Positions 7,612-18,979 are shown, numbered from the stretch's first letter. The stretch is DNA of 64,000 bases from Streptomyces griseoflavus (GCF_014649995.1 NZ_BMUC01000001.1:1050161-1114160), one strand, 5' to 3'. A program made the numbers and translations. Notes: generated from the sequence alone by a model not told the origin.

Positions 7612-9447
7612 TCAGGCCCCTGTCTTGCTCAGGACTGTGGGCGCGTCGGCCTCTTCGTGGAACTCCAGCTGGCGGCGCCGGTTGGGGATGAGCCCCTCGG
7701 GACGGAAACGCATCAGCAGGACGAGTGCGAGACCGAAGGCCAGGAGCTGGAAGTCGCCGAGGAACTGGAGCTTGTTGGGGATCAGGAAGAGCAGCGCCGC
7801 TCCGATGAGGGGTCCGGCGATGGTGCCCATGCCGCCGAGGACGACCGCGGCGAGCAGGAACGCGGAGTTGGGCGGGGTGGTGCCGGCGAACAGGTACTGC
7901 TCGGGCGTCACGGTGTAGGTGACGTGTGCCTGGACGGTTCCGGCGAGACCGGCGAGGGTCGCGCCGACGGCGAAGGCGATGAGCTTGACCCGGAAGCCGT
8001 TGATGCCCATGGCGAGGGCCGCGGTCTCGTCCTCGCGGATGGCGACCCAGGCGCGCCCGATGCGGGAGTCGCCGCTGCGCCGGAAGACGAGGACGACGAC
8101 GGCCGTGATGAGCAGCATCAGGAAGAAGTAGTTGGCGAACCGGCCGATGGTGAAGCCGGCGATGTCGTGCTGGATCCCGAAGTCGAAGCCGAAGATGTTC
8201 AGGTCCGGGATCGACGCGATGCCGTTGGAGCCGTTGGTGATGTCGGGACCGGAGGTGCCGTCGGTGTTGTTGACGGCGATGCGGAAGATCTCACCGAAGC
8301 CCAGGGTGACGATGGCGAGGTAGTCGCCGCGCAGCCGCAGCGTCGGGGCACCGATCAGCACGCCGAAGATCAGCGAGGCGACGGCCCCGACGAGCACGGC
8401 GGCCCAGAAGGGGAAGTGGACGCCGAAGGGCGAGCTGGGGGAGCCGGAGACGAGGGCCGCCGCGTAGGCGCCGACGCCGAGGAAGGCGACGTAACCGAGG
8501 TCGAGCAGGCCGGCGAGTCCGACGACGATGTTCAGACCGAGGGCGACCGTGGCGAAGATGAGGATGTAGACGCCGAGGGTGGCGTACTGGTCGTCGGTCT
8601 GGGTGAAGGGGAAACAGGCCGCCGCGATGAACGCACCGCAGACGGTGATGTTCGTGTGGCGTGCGCTGATCTGCGAGGCGTGGGCGATCAGACCGGCGCG
8701 GTTCAGGGCGCTGAACCCGAAGCCGGCGGTGATCAGGAAGCCGACGAAGAGCTCGTCGTACTCGGTGCCGATGCCGTACGTGAAGACGATCAGACCGAGC
8801 GCCAGGATGCCGACGATGATCAGGATCTCGACGTAGGACGGCAGGGTGCGCACGGGGCGCGGGCTACCGGAGGCAAAGGCGGCCCGGAAGGTGGCCCAGC
8901 CGTGGCCGGCCTCGTGCTTGAACCGCTCCCAGCCCGTCTCGTCGGGGTCGATGGGGTCGGGCTCGGGCCGGTCGAAGGGCAGGGCCAGCGCGCCGAGGAG
9001 GGCTATGAGCGTCGCCGCCGCGACGAGGTAGCCGCCGGGTTCGAGGTTGACGAGGCCGCCGAGCTGGAAGCTGATCGCGAGGACGGTGTACCAGGCGGTG
9101 GCGAAGGTGCCGAGCACGGCGTACTTGAGGGCCGCGTCGGCGCCGGCCGGGGTGAGCCAGCCCAGGCCCTTGACGCCGTAGGAGGCGAGCCCGAACAGCG
9201 TGGCGAGCAGGCCGCCCACGAGGACGAGGACTTGGAGTCCGCCGGGGTAGCCGTAGAAGGTGAGGTCGCCGGGGAACTCGTCGGTCCAGGTCCAGGCGAG
9301 GAAGGTGGAGACGACGGCGAGGACGCTGCCGCCGGTGGCGAGGGCGCGGCCGAGGTGCGCGGGGATGCCGATGAGGCCGGTGGGAGCGCTCGCGGTGGGC
9401 GCGGCCACGGGGGTGGTGGCGGTGGTGTCTGTGGTCATCGGTGTCAC
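7612..9447 (-). CDS. livM: branched-chain amino acid ABC transporter permease LivM with long N-terminal membrane extension
   Basis: Membrane-spanning permease. The conserved LivM core starts around residue 295 (LGVYILIFATVALGLNIVVGLAGLLDLGYVAF) and contains the EAA-like loop RSGDSRIGRAWVAIREDETAALAMGIN near residue 470. The first 290 residues are an extra part with several hydrophobic segments and a charged linker near residue 180, making the protein 611 aa where E. coli LivM is about 425 aa. The GTG start overlaps the livH stop as GTGA. The role of the extension is unknown to me. Confidence 0.9.
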   Translation of the reverse strand: MTPMTTDTTATTPVAAPTASAPTGLIGIPAHLGRALATGGSVLAVVSTFLAWTWTDEFPGDLTFYGYPGGLQVLVLVGGLLATLFGLASYGVKGLGWLTPAGADAALKYAVLGTFATAWYTVLAISFQLGGLVNLEPGGYLVAAATLIALLGALALPFDRPEPDPIDPDETGWERFKHEAGHGWATFRAAFASGSPRPVRTLPSYVEILIIVGILALGLIVFTYGIGTEYDELFVGFLITAGFGFSALNRAGLIAHASQISARHTNITVCGAFIAAACFPFTQTDDQYATLGVYILIFATVALGLNIVVGLAGLLDLGYVAFLGVGAYAAALVSGSPSSPFGVHFPFWAAVLVGAVASLIFGVLIGAPTLRLRGDYLAIVTLGFGEIFRIAVNNTDGTSGPDITNGSNGIASIPDLNIFGFDFGIQHDIAGFTIGRFANYFFLMLLITAVVVLVFRRSGDSRIGRAWVAIREDETAALAMGINGFRVKLIAFAVGATLAGLAGTVQAHVTYTVTPEQYLFAGTTPPNSAFLLAAVVLGGMGTIAGPLIGAALLFLIPNKLQFLGDFQLLAFGLALVLLMRFRPEGLIPNRRRQLEFHEEADAPTVLSKTGA

Positions 9448-10376
9448 GCCCTGTCCGCGACGCGCTCGCCGAGCAGGCCCTGTGGCCGGAACAGCAGCAC
9501 GAGGATGAGGAGGATGAAGGCCCAGACCTCGGCCCAGGACTGGCTGCCGAACTGGTGCAGGCCGGGGATGTCGGCGATGTAGGCGGTGGCCAGGGTCTCG
9601 ACGACGCCGAGGACCAGGCCGCCGATCATGGCTCCGTAGATGTTGCCGATGCCGCCGAGGACTGCCGCGGTGAAGGCCTTGAGGCCGAGGATGAAGCCCA
9701 TCTTGAAGTCGATCTGGCCGTACTTGAGACCGCTCGCGACACCGCCGACGGCGGCGAACACGGCGCCGAGGGCGAAGGCGATCACGATGATGCGGTCGGT
9801 GTTGACACCCATGAGCTTGGCGGTGTCGGGGTCCTGCGCGGTGGCCTGCATGCCGCGTCCGGTGCGGGTGCGCATCACGAAGTAGGCGAGGAAGGCCATG
9901 CTGATGGGCGCGGCGACGAGGAGGAAGATGTCGCCGGTCTGGATCGTGGCGCCGCCGATGGTAAAGGGGCCGCCCTCGATCTGCGGGAAGGCCAGCTTGG
10001 ACTTCGCCTCGGGGTAGAAGGCCCAGACGGCCTGCTGGAGCGCGAGGGAGAGGCCGATGGCCGTGATGAGCGGTGCCAGGCGGGGCGCGCCGCGCAGGGG
10101 GCGGTAGGCGAACCGTTCCGCTCCGATGGCGACCAGGACCGAGACGATCACGGCGCCCAGCAGCATCAGGGGCAGCGCGACCCAGATGGAGGTGCCGTCG
10201 GGCAAGACGTACAGATGGACGGTGATGGCGCCGAAGGCGCCGACCATGAAGATCTCGCCGTGGGCGAAGTTGATGAGCTGGACGATGCCATAGACCATTG
10301 TGTAGCCGATGGCGACCAGGCCGTACATGGATCCCAGTAGCAGGCCGTTGACCAGCTGCTGCGGCAGTTCGTTCAC
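9444..10376 (-). CDS. livH: branched-chain amino acid ABC transporter permease LivH
   Basis: Partner permease of LivM. It begins MNELPQQLVNGLLLGSMYGL with the typical ALVAIGYTMVYGIVQLINFAHGE-like region, and has the loop RTRTGRGMQATAQDPDTAKLMGVN near residue 175 that docks on the ATPase. At 310 aa it is the standard length. The GTG start at 10376 has GGAGG 7 nt upstream. The gap to the upstream binding-protein gene holds a strong hairpin. Confidence 0.93.
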   Translation of the reverse strand: MNELPQQLVNGLLLGSMYGLVAIGYTMVYGIVQLINFAHGEIFMVGAFGAITVHLYVLPDGTSIWVALPLMLLGAVIVSVLVAIGAERFAYRPLRGAPRLAPLITAIGLSLALQQAVWAFYPEAKSKLAFPQIEGGPFTIGGATIQTGDIFLLVAAPISMAFLAYFVMRTRTGRGMQATAQDPDTAKLMGVNTDRIIVIAFALGAVFAAVGGVASGLKYGQIDFKMGFILGLKAFTAAVLGGIGNIYGAMIGGLVLGVVETLATAYIADIPGLHQFGSQSWAEVWAFILLILVLLFRPQGLLGERVADRA

Positions 10377-10431
10377 CGCATGTCCTCCGAGACTTTCGGA
10401 AAATATTCGACGGATGGGGCCGGATGCGAGT

Positions 10432-10467
10432 CCGCGCGGGGCGCCAGTGGAACAGCGCCCCGCGCGG
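10432..10467 (-). terminator. intercistronic hairpin between the binding-protein gene and livH
   Basis: A 13-bp perfect inverted repeat (CCGCGCGGGGCGC / GCGCCCCGCGCGG) with a 10-nt loop. Within ABC operons such hairpins after the binding-protein gene usually reduce read-through or protect the 5' segment of the mRNA, so that more binding protein than permease is made. Confidence 0.65.
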
Positions 10468-10492
10468 CTCGTGGGAGGGGTACGGGCGGCGG

Positions 10493-11728
10493 TCAGCCGG
10501 TGAAGGTGCCGGACTTCACGGTGGCCCAGTTGCCGTCCTTGACGGAGTACACGGTGAGCTGCTTGTTGGTGGCGTCACCGAACTCGTCGAAGGAGACCTT
10601 GCCGGTCACGCCGTCGAAGGAGACGTTCTGCATGGCGTCGACGACCTTGGCGCGGGCGTCGTCGGGGAGCTTGCCGTCGTTGTCCTCGACGACCTTCTTG
10701 ACGGCCTCGATGATCGCCCAGGCGGAGTCGTAGGAGTAGCCGCCGTACGCCTCGAAGGCCTCCTTGTAGCCGGCCGCCTTGTAGTTGGCGACGAACTCCT
10801 TGGCGGAGGGCAGCTCCTCCACGGGCGCGCCGACGGAGGTGGCCAGGTCGCCGGTGCCGGCGGCACCGGACAGCTTGATGAAGTCGGCGCTGTAGATGCC
10901 GTCACCGCCGACCAGCGGGATCTTGGCGCCGGCTTCCTTGATCTGCTTGCTCAGCGGGCCGGCCTGCGGGTACTCGCCGCCGTAGTAGACGACGTCGGCG
11001 CCGCTGTTCTTGACCTTGGTCGCGACGGCGTTGAAGTCCTTGCTGTCGGGGTTGATGTGCTCGGTGCCGACGACCTCGCCGCCGAGCTTCTTGAACTCCT
11101 CGGTGAAGGTGGCGGCCAGGCCGGCGCCGTAGGTCTTCTTGTCGTCGATGACGAAGACCTTCTTCTTCTTGGCCTCGTTGAAGACGTACTGCGCGGCGAA
11201 CGGGCCCTGGATGGCGTCCGTGGTCGCGGTGCGGAAGTACGACTTGTACGGCCGGACCTTCTCGGTCTGCCACTTCACGCCCTGGGTCAGGGCGGGGTTG
11301 GTGTTGGCGGGCGACACCTCGACCAGCTTGGCGGTGTCGAAGACCTTCTGCATGGCCTCGCCGACGGAGGAGTTCAGCGGCCCGACGACACCGAGGACGT
11401 CGTCGTTGGCGACGAGCTTGGTGGCGTTCTGCTGGCCGACGGAGGCCTGGCCCTGGTCGTCGAGGGCTTCGATCTTGAAGGTGACGCCCTCGACGTACTT
11501 GTCCTTGTTGGCGGTCTTGGCCGCGAGGTCCACGGAGTTCTTGATGCCGAGGCCCAGCGCGGACAGGTCGCCGGTCATCGGCGCGTCGACACCGATGACC
11601 ACGGTGGTGCCACCGTTGCCGGAGTCCGAGCTGCCACCGCCGTCGTCGTCGCGTGAACCGCAGGCGGTGAGGGTGAGTGCACCCGCCGCCAGGGCGGCGG
11701 TGATGGCGATGAGCGAACGTTGACGCAC
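10493..11728 (-). CDS. branched-chain amino acid ABC transporter substrate-binding lipoprotein
   Basis: Extracellular solute receptor of the Leu/Ile/Val-binding type (periplasmic-binding fold type 1). The signal peptide ends in the lipobox LTAC at residues 20-23, followed by a flexible Gly/Ser/Asp linker, so it is anchored as a lipoprotein. The mature part starts VVIGVDAPMTGDLSALG. Typical features are AVATKVKNSGADVVYYGG in the middle and AYGGYSYDSAWAIIEAVKK later. The GTG start has AAAGGA upstream. It is the first gene of the operon, and the promoter must lie between 11729 and about 12000; I could not pick out boxes there with confidence. Confidence 0.93.
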   Translation of the reverse strand: MRQRSLIAITAALAAGALTLTACGSRDDDGGGSSDSGNGGTTVVIGVDAPMTGDLSALGLGIKNSVDLAAKTANKDKYVEGVTFKIEALDDQGQASVGQQNATKLVANDDVLGVVGPLNSSVGEAMQKVFDTAKLVEVSPANTNPALTQGVKWQTEKVRPYKSYFRTATTDAIQGPFAAQYVFNEAKKKKVFVIDDKKTYGAGLAATFTEEFKKLGGEVVGTEHINPDSKDFNAVATKVKNSGADVVYYGGEYPQAGPLSKQIKEAGAKIPLVGGDGIYSADFIKLSGAAGTGDLATSVGAPVEELPSAKEFVANYKAAGYKEAFEAYGGYSYDSAWAIIEAVKKVVEDNDGKLPDDARAKVVDAMQNVSFDGVTGKVSFDEFGDATNKQLTVYSVKDGNWATVKSGTFTG

Positions 11729-12015
11729 GATCCAGTCCTTTCCCCAGACAGCCGCCTCCCGGTGGAAGCGGCCGAGTCGAGCGCTGGGCCGAATGAGAAT
11801 CAGGCGGCGCGGTGACTGGCCGTGACTCTAAGCGCGGGTGGGGAATGCGGAGGAGACTCTGGCCAAGGCTGTGACGCTCTTGTTATGACACGACGTATTG
11901 CAGAGCGGTACTGAGTGGGGGGAAGAGCAGAATTCTCGCCGTTTTGTTCTGTCCGCATGGTGAGAAACCGCAGGACCCGGCAGGGTTGGTTCAGGTGTAT
12001 CAGCGGTTTTGGTGA

Positions 12016-12618
12016 TTACCGGGAATCGTTGCTGCAGGCTACCTGTAGGGCCCGGGAGAGGTCCTGTGCGTACTGGGGGCCGAGGATGAAGCTGTGCGCC
12101 TGCATTGCGCGCGTATTACGCAGCGTTACATCCAGGAAAGGGAGTCCGGCATTCCGTGGCACTTTTCCGCATTCTGTCACCCGCATGGTCAGGGTGATCT
12201 TGCGGGGTGATCCGGATTTTGTCCGGAATGGTGTGCGGGGACTGGAGGTCACGGACAGGCCCGCGTACGGCTGGGAAATCCTGACGACGGTGACCGGAGG
12301 GCCGGATTCCGTGGTCACCTCCACGGCGAAAGTGAAGCTGCGCGGGGTCGATTCGGCGTCCGTGACCTGCGGATACAGATACTCGACGGCGGTCACCTGG
12401 TTCGGGTACGGAGGGACCGGCGGCGGCTCGCTCCGGGGCCGGGTGACATAGAGGGAGCCACCGCCCGCGAGGACGGCGACCACGAGGAACGCGCCTGCCA
12501 CGGCCCTGCGGTGCTCCTCCGCGTACCGTGCGGCAGCCCCGCGTCGGAGCCGGGGCGCGGGCGGGACGTCCTGGACGTGAGTGCCCTCGCCCGGCTCGAC
12601 GGGCCCCACCCCGCTCAC
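12016..12618 (-). CDS. hypothetical single-pass membrane protein
   Basis: I do not recognise a named family. The reading starts at the GTG at 12618, which overlaps the stop of the upstream lipoprotein gene as GTGA; an upstream in-frame start at 12657 is possible but would overlap more. It encodes about 200 aa: a basic, Pro/Arg-rich cytoplasmic N-terminus, one hydrophobic span (AVAGAFLVVAVLAGGGSLYV) near residues 37-56, and an extracytoplasmic beta-rich domain with two Cys (VTECGK and VACSN) that could form a disulfide. Coupling to the lipoprotein suggests the two act together at the cell surface. Confidence 0.7.
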   Translation of the reverse strand: MSGVGPVEPGEGTHVQDVPPAPRLRRGAAARYAEEHRRAVAGAFLVVAVLAGGGSLYVTRPRSEPPPVPPYPNQVTAVEYLYPQVTDAESTPRSFTFAVEVTTESGPPVTVVRISQPYAGLSVTSSPRTPFRTKSGSPRKITLTMRVTECGKVPRNAGLPFLDVTLRNTRAMQAHSFILGPQYAQDLSRALQVACSNDSR

Positions 12619-13028
12619 TGCCAGGGCCCCTCGCCGGGCCCGCCGGAGCGGTACCACGCGACGCAGCCCCCGCGCGCCTCACGGTCGATCAACTGTCCGA
12701 TGTCCGCCTGCCCTTGGCGCCGGGCGGCGCGTGCGGAATCGACCACCTCGCGCAGGATGTCGTACTGGCCGCCGGACAGCCCCATCGACTGGTAGTCGCC
12801 GTAGCCGCGGCCGTCGAGCACCTCGCGCGACCAGTGGCCGACGATCTCGGTGCACAGGTCCTCGTCGGACGTCACCCGGGGTGACGGTGAGGCGGACGGG
12901 CCCGCCTCCCGCGCGTGGCCGGAATCCGCCGTCCCACACCCGGCCACCGCCCACACGGCCACGAGGGCCGAGGCGATCGCCCCGGCCCGTGCCCCCGCCC
13001 ATGCCCGAGAGGTGCCTCCCCGTCGCAT
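12615..13028 (-). CDS. small hypothetical lipoprotein
   Basis: 137-aa protein with a basic N-terminus, a hydrophobic stretch and the lipobox VAGC near residue 31, so it is a predicted lipoprotein. The mature domain has Cys in DLCTEIVGHW and GGCVAWY and conserved-looking GGQYDILREVVDSAR and DIGQLIDREA segments. I do not know its function. The ATG lies 6 nt after a TAGGTT -10 box (13040-13035), so the transcript is probably leaderless. It is translationally coupled to the membrane protein downstream. Confidence 0.75.
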   Translation of the reverse strand: MRRGGTSRAWAGARAGAIASALVAVWAVAGCGTADSGHAREAGPSASPSPRVTSDEDLCTEIVGHWSREVLDGRGYGDYQSMGLSGGQYDILREVVDSARAARRQGQADIGQLIDREARGGCVAWYRSGGPGEGPWQ

Positions 13029-13044
13029 GCCCCGAACCTAGGAC

Positions 13045-13184
13045 GCCCGCCCGCCGGAGGCAATGGCGGTGCGGGCGGGCGGAGTTGTGGTGCGGGCGTG
13101 CCGCCACCGCGCCGGAACGGCGACCGGGCCGCCCGCCCGCCGGAGGCGATGGCGGTGCGGGCGGCGGGAGTTGTGGTGCGGGCG
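13045..13184. repeat. two copies of a 54-bp GC-rich palindromic repeat
   Basis: Copies at 13045-13098 and 13131-13184 differ at only a few positions. Each contains inverted arms (GCCCGCCCGCC and GCGGGCGGGC) that can form a hairpin, followed by AGTTGTGGTGCGGGCG. They lie between the lipoprotein start and the end of the thioesterase gene and resemble REP-like elements. Confidence 0.7.
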
Positions 13185-13222
13185 CGCCGGCCGGGCGCGC
13201 TGCTCCCGTGAGGCGGCGGCGG

Positions 13223-13705
13223 TCAGCCCGCCGCCGGCTGCGCGTCCCCGGGGTTCACGTCGCGCAGCAGACAGGTCAGCCGCGCGGTGCACACCCGCTT
13301 GTCCGCCTCGTCGGTGATGACGATCTCGTAGGTCGCCGTCGACCGCCCCCGGTGCACCGGCGTGGCCACCCCGGTGACCAGTCCGGAGCGCACGCCCCGG
13401 TGGTGCGTGCAGTTGAGGTCGACACCGACCGCGATCTTGGAGCTGCCCCCGTGCAGCATCGAGCCCACCGACCCCAGCGTCTCGGCCAGCACCGCCGACG
13501 CGCCGCCGTGCAGCAGCCCGTACGGCTGGGTGTTGCCCTCCACCGGCATCGTCCCGACCACCCGGTCCGCGGACGCCTCCAGGATCTGCACGCCCATCCG
13601 GGTGCCCAGATGGCCCGCCGAGAACAGCGCCGGAAGGTCCACACCGAGCGCGGCGTACTCGTCGATGACCCCTTGCGGGAACTTCACCTGCTGCTGCTCT
13701 CCCAT
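13223..13705 (-). CDS. PaaI-type hotdog-fold thioesterase
   Basis: Predicted acyl-CoA thioesterase of 160 aa. The hotdog catalytic region is GLLHGGASAVLAETLGSVGS near residues 63-82, with the HGG motif and a Glu eight residues on, as in PaaI/YbdB enzymes. The later NCTHHRGVRSG and VHRGRSTATYEIVITD segments complete the fold. The natural substrate is not deducible. It stands alone between the repeats and the oxidoreductase gene. Confidence 0.85.
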   Translation of the reverse strand: MGEQQQVKFPQGVIDEYAALGVDLPALFSAGHLGTRMGVQILEASADRVVGTMPVEGNTQPYGLLHGGASAVLAETLGSVGSMLHGGSSKIAVGVDLNCTHHRGVRSGLVTGVATPVHRGRSTATYEIVITDEADKRVCTARLTCLLRDVNPGDAQPAAG

Positions 13706-13761
13706 GGGCCGGGCTCCATTCGTCTCGTCGTGCGTCGTACGGCTGACTGGTGAGCGAACGC

Positions 13762-16041
<2,280 letters not shown>

Positions 16042-16197
16042 CGCGCACTCCTGTCCACGCACACGTGTGAGGTACGCCTCCGATCCTGCCACGCGGCACC
16101 TGCGCGAAGGGCCCGCCCCCGGCGGGGAGGCCAGGGGCCCGGCCCCCCGGGGGAGCGGGAGCGTCGGGGACCCGGTGCCGCAGGCGGCCGGGACCGG

Positions 16198-16220
16198 CTG
16201 TCAGTGACCCATGGCAGGAT
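16198..16220 (+). promoter_or_regulatory. RecA-NDp/PafBC-like promoter of polA
   Basis: CTGTCAGTG (16198-16206), 8 nt, then CAGGAT (16215-16220). It matches the damage-promoter pattern except for C in place of T at the first base of the -10 box. The GTG of polA begins 7 nt after the box, so the transcript would be leaderless. Confidence 0.6.
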
Positions 16221-16227
16221 CGGACAT

Positions 16228-18954
16228 GTGGCAGAGACAGCATCGAAGAAGAGCGACCAGACCCCCGGCGGCTCCCGTCCCCGCCTGATGCTCATGGACG
16301 GGCACTCACTCGCGTACCGCGCGTTCTTCGCGCTGCCCGCGGAGAACTTCACCACCGCGACGGGCCAGCCGACCAACGCCGTCTACGGCTTCGCGTCGAT
16401 GCTGGCCAACACGCTCCGTGACGAGGCACCCACCCACTTCGCGGTCGCCTTCGACGTCTCCCGCAAGACATGGCGCTCCGAGGAGTTCACCGAGTACAAG
16501 GCGAACCGCTCCAAAACCCCCGACGAGTTCAAGGGCCAGGTCGAGCTGATCGGCGAGCTGCTCGACGCGATGAACGCGCAGCGCTTCGCCGTCGAGGGCT
16601 TCGAGGCCGACGACGTCATCGCCACCCTCGCCACCCAGGCCGAGGCCGAGGACTTCGAGGTGCTGATCGTCACCGGGGACCGCGACTCCTTCCAGCTGGT
16701 CTCCGAGCACACCACCGTGCTCTACCCCACGAAGGGCGTCTCCGAGCTGACCCGGTTCACCCCGGAGAAGGTCTTCGAGAAGTACGGCCTGACCCCCGCC
16801 CAGTACCCCGACTTCGCCGCGCTGCGCGGCGACCCGTCCGACAACCTGCCCGGTATCCCCGGCGTCGGCGAGAAGACCGCCGCGAAGTGGATCAACCAGT
16901 TCGGCTCCTTCGCCGAGCTCGTCGAGCGCGTCGACGAGGTCAAGGGCAAGGCCGGGCAGAACCTGCGCGACCACCTGGAGTCCGTCAAGCTCAACCGCAG
17001 GCTCACCGAGCTGGAGCGCCGGGTCGAGCTGTCCAGGGGCGTCCTCGCCCTGGAGCGCGCCGCCTACGACCGCAAGGCCGTGGCGATGATCCTGGACACC
17101 CTGGAGATCAGGAACCCCTCGCTGCGCGAGCGGCTGTTCGCCGTCGACCCGGGCGCCGAGGAGGCCGAGGCCACCCCGGTCGTCACCGAGGGTGTGGAGC
17201 TGGACGGCACCGTCCTGGGCACCGGCGAGCTGACCGCCTGGCTCGCCGAGCACGGCACCGGCCCCCTCGGGGTCGCCACCGTCGGGACCTGGGCGCTGGG
17301 CACCGGCTCCGTCGCCGAGATCGCGCTGGCCACGGCCGCCGGACCGGCCGCCTGGTTCGACCCCTCCGAGCTGGACGAGGCCGACGAGCGGGCGCTCACC
17401 GCGTGGCTCGCCGACGCGGAGCGCCCCAAGGTGTTCCACAACGCCAAGGGCGCGATGCGTGTCTTCGCGGAACACGGCTGGACCATCGAGGGCGTCACCA
17501 TGGACACCGCGCTCGCCGCGTACCTGGTGAAGCCGGGCCGCCGCTCCTTCGACCTGGACGCGCTGTCCCTGGAGTACCTGCACCGCGAGCTGGCACCCGC
17601 CTCCGCGCCCGACGGGCAGCTCGCCTTCGGCGCGGACGACGGCGCGGAGGCCGAGGCGCTGATGGTGCAGGCCCGCGCCGTCCTCGACCTCGGCGAGGCC
17701 TTCGAGGCCCGCCTGGAGGAGGTGGGCGCGGCGGACCTGCTCCGTGACATGGAGCTGCCCACGTCCGCGCTGCTGGCCCGCATGGAGCGGCACGGCATCG
17801 CGGCCGACCGTGAGCACCTGCAGGCGATGGAGCAGATGTTCGCGGGCGCCGTGCAGCAGGCGGTGAAGGAGGCCCACGCGGCGGCGGGGCACGAGTTCAA
17901 CCTGGGCTCGCCCAAGCAGCTCCAGGAGGTCCTCTTCGGTGAGCTGGCGCTGCCGAAGACGAAGAAGACGAAGACCGGCTACACCACCGACGCGGACGCG
18001 CTGGCCTGGCTGGCGGGCCAGACCGACAACGAACTGCCGGTGATCATGCTCCGTCACCGTGAGCAGGCGAAGCTGCGCGTCACGGTCGAGGGCCTGATCA
18101 AGACGATCGCCGCGGACGGCCGCATCCACACCACGTTCAACCAGACCGTCGCCGCGACGGGCCGTCTGTCCTCCACGGACCCCAATCTGCAGAACATCCC
18201 GGTCCGCACGGACGAGGGCCGCGCGATCCGCCGCGGCTTCGTCGTCGGCGAGGGCTTCGAGTCGCTCCTCACCGCGGACTACAGTCAGATCGAACTGCGC
18301 GTGATGGCGCACCTCTCGGAGGACGCGGGCCTCATCGAGGCGTTCACCTCGGGCGAGGACCTGCACACCACGGCGGCGGCGCAGGTGTTCTCCGTGGAGC
18401 AGTCCGCGGTGGACGCGGAGATGCGCCGCAAGATCAAGGCGATGTCGTACGGCCTGGCGTACGGTCTGTCGGCGTTCGGCCTGTCCCAGCAGCTGAACAT
18501 CGAGGCGGCGGAGGCCCGCGCCCTGATGGACGCGTACTTCGAGCGCTTCGGCGGCGTCCGGGACTATCTGCGCCGGGTCGTCGACGAGGCGAGGGCGACG
18601 GGCTACACGGCGACCCTGTTCGGCCGCCGCCGCTACCTGCCCGACCTCAACAGCGACAACCGGCAGCGCCGCGAGGCGGCCGAGCGCATGGCGCTCAACG
18701 CGCCGATCCAGGGGACGGCGGCGGACATCGTCAAGATCGCCATGCTGAACGTGGACCGCGCCCTGCGCGAGGCGGACCTGCGCTCCCGCATGCTCCTCCA
18801 GGTCCACGACGAAATCGTCCTGGAACTCGCCCCCGGGGAACGCGCCACGGTGGAGGACCTGGTCCGCCGCGAGATGGCCTCGGCCGTCCAGCTCCGGGTC
18901 CCCCTGGGCGTCTCCGTGGGCGCGGGCCCCGACTGGGAGTCCGCAGCCCACTGA
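16228..18954 (+). CDS. polA: DNA polymerase I
   Basis: Repair and Okazaki-fragment polymerase. The N-terminal 5'-3' nuclease domain shows LMLMDGHSLAYRAFFAL, the acidic clusters FEADDVIATLA and TGDRDSFQLV, and GDPSDNLPGIPGVGEKTA (helix-hairpin-helix). The middle domain lacks the proofreading acidic residues: the place of the usual DxE motif reads LGVATVGTW. The polymerase domain has motif A DYSQIELRVMAHLS near residue 690, motif B RRKIKAMSYGLAYGLSAFG and motif C QVHDEIVLEL near 860. The GTG at 16228 is chosen because it gives 908 aa, matching streptomycete PolA, and sits right behind the -10 box. A much longer upstream reading frame is an artefact of high GC. Confidence 0.97.
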   Translation: MAETASKKSDQTPGGSRPRLMLMDGHSLAYRAFFALPAENFTTATGQPTNAVYGFASMLANTLRDEAPTHFAVAFDVSRKTWRSEEFTEYKANRSKTPDEFKGQVELIGELLDAMNAQRFAVEGFEADDVIATLATQAEAEDFEVLIVTGDRDSFQLVSEHTTVLYPTKGVSELTRFTPEKVFEKYGLTPAQYPDFAALRGDPSDNLPGIPGVGEKTAAKWINQFGSFAELVERVDEVKGKAGQNLRDHLESVKLNRRLTELERRVELSRGVLALERAAYDRKAVAMILDTLEIRNPSLRERLFAVDPGAEEAEATPVVTEGVELDGTVLGTGELTAWLAEHGTGPLGVATVGTWALGTGSVAEIALATAAGPAAWFDPSELDEADERALTAWLADAERPKVFHNAKGAMRVFAEHGWTIEGVTMDTALAAYLVKPGRRSFDLDALSLEYLHRELAPASAPDGQLAFGADDGAEAEALMVQARAVLDLGEAFEARLEEVGAADLLRDMELPTSALLARMERHGIAADREHLQAMEQMFAGAVQQAVKEAHAAAGHEFNLGSPKQLQEVLFGELALPKTKKTKTGYTTDADALAWLAGQTDNELPVIMLRHREQAKLRVTVEGLIKTIAADGRIHTTFNQTVAATGRLSSTDPNLQNIPVRTDEGRAIRRGFVVGEGFESLLTADYSQIELRVMAHLSEDAGLIEAFTSGEDLHTTAAAQVFSVEQSAVDAEMRRKIKAMSYGLAYGLSAFGLSQQLNIEAAEARALMDAYFERFGGVRDYLRRVVDEARATGYTATLFGRRRYLPDLNSDNRQRREAAERMALNAPIQGTAADIVKIAMLNVDRALREADLRSRMLLQVHDEIVLELAPGERATVEDLVRREMASAVQLRVPLGVSVGAGPDWESAAH

Positions 18955-18979
18955 CCCGACCGCTCGCTCCCGCCGCGAC

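Noticed and set aside
7534-9582. 682-codon plus-strand frame across livM
   Set aside because: Asp/Glu/Gly-rich shadow of livM; no start signals.
12615-12795. Alternative frames on both strands around the lipoprotein/membrane protein pair
   Set aside because: The minus-strand pair has a lipobox, a membrane span and a GTGA coupling; the other frames have no such features.
16306-18951. 881-codon open frame antisense to polA
   Set aside because: It mirrors polA codon by codon with no recognisable domain; a by-product of high third-position GC.
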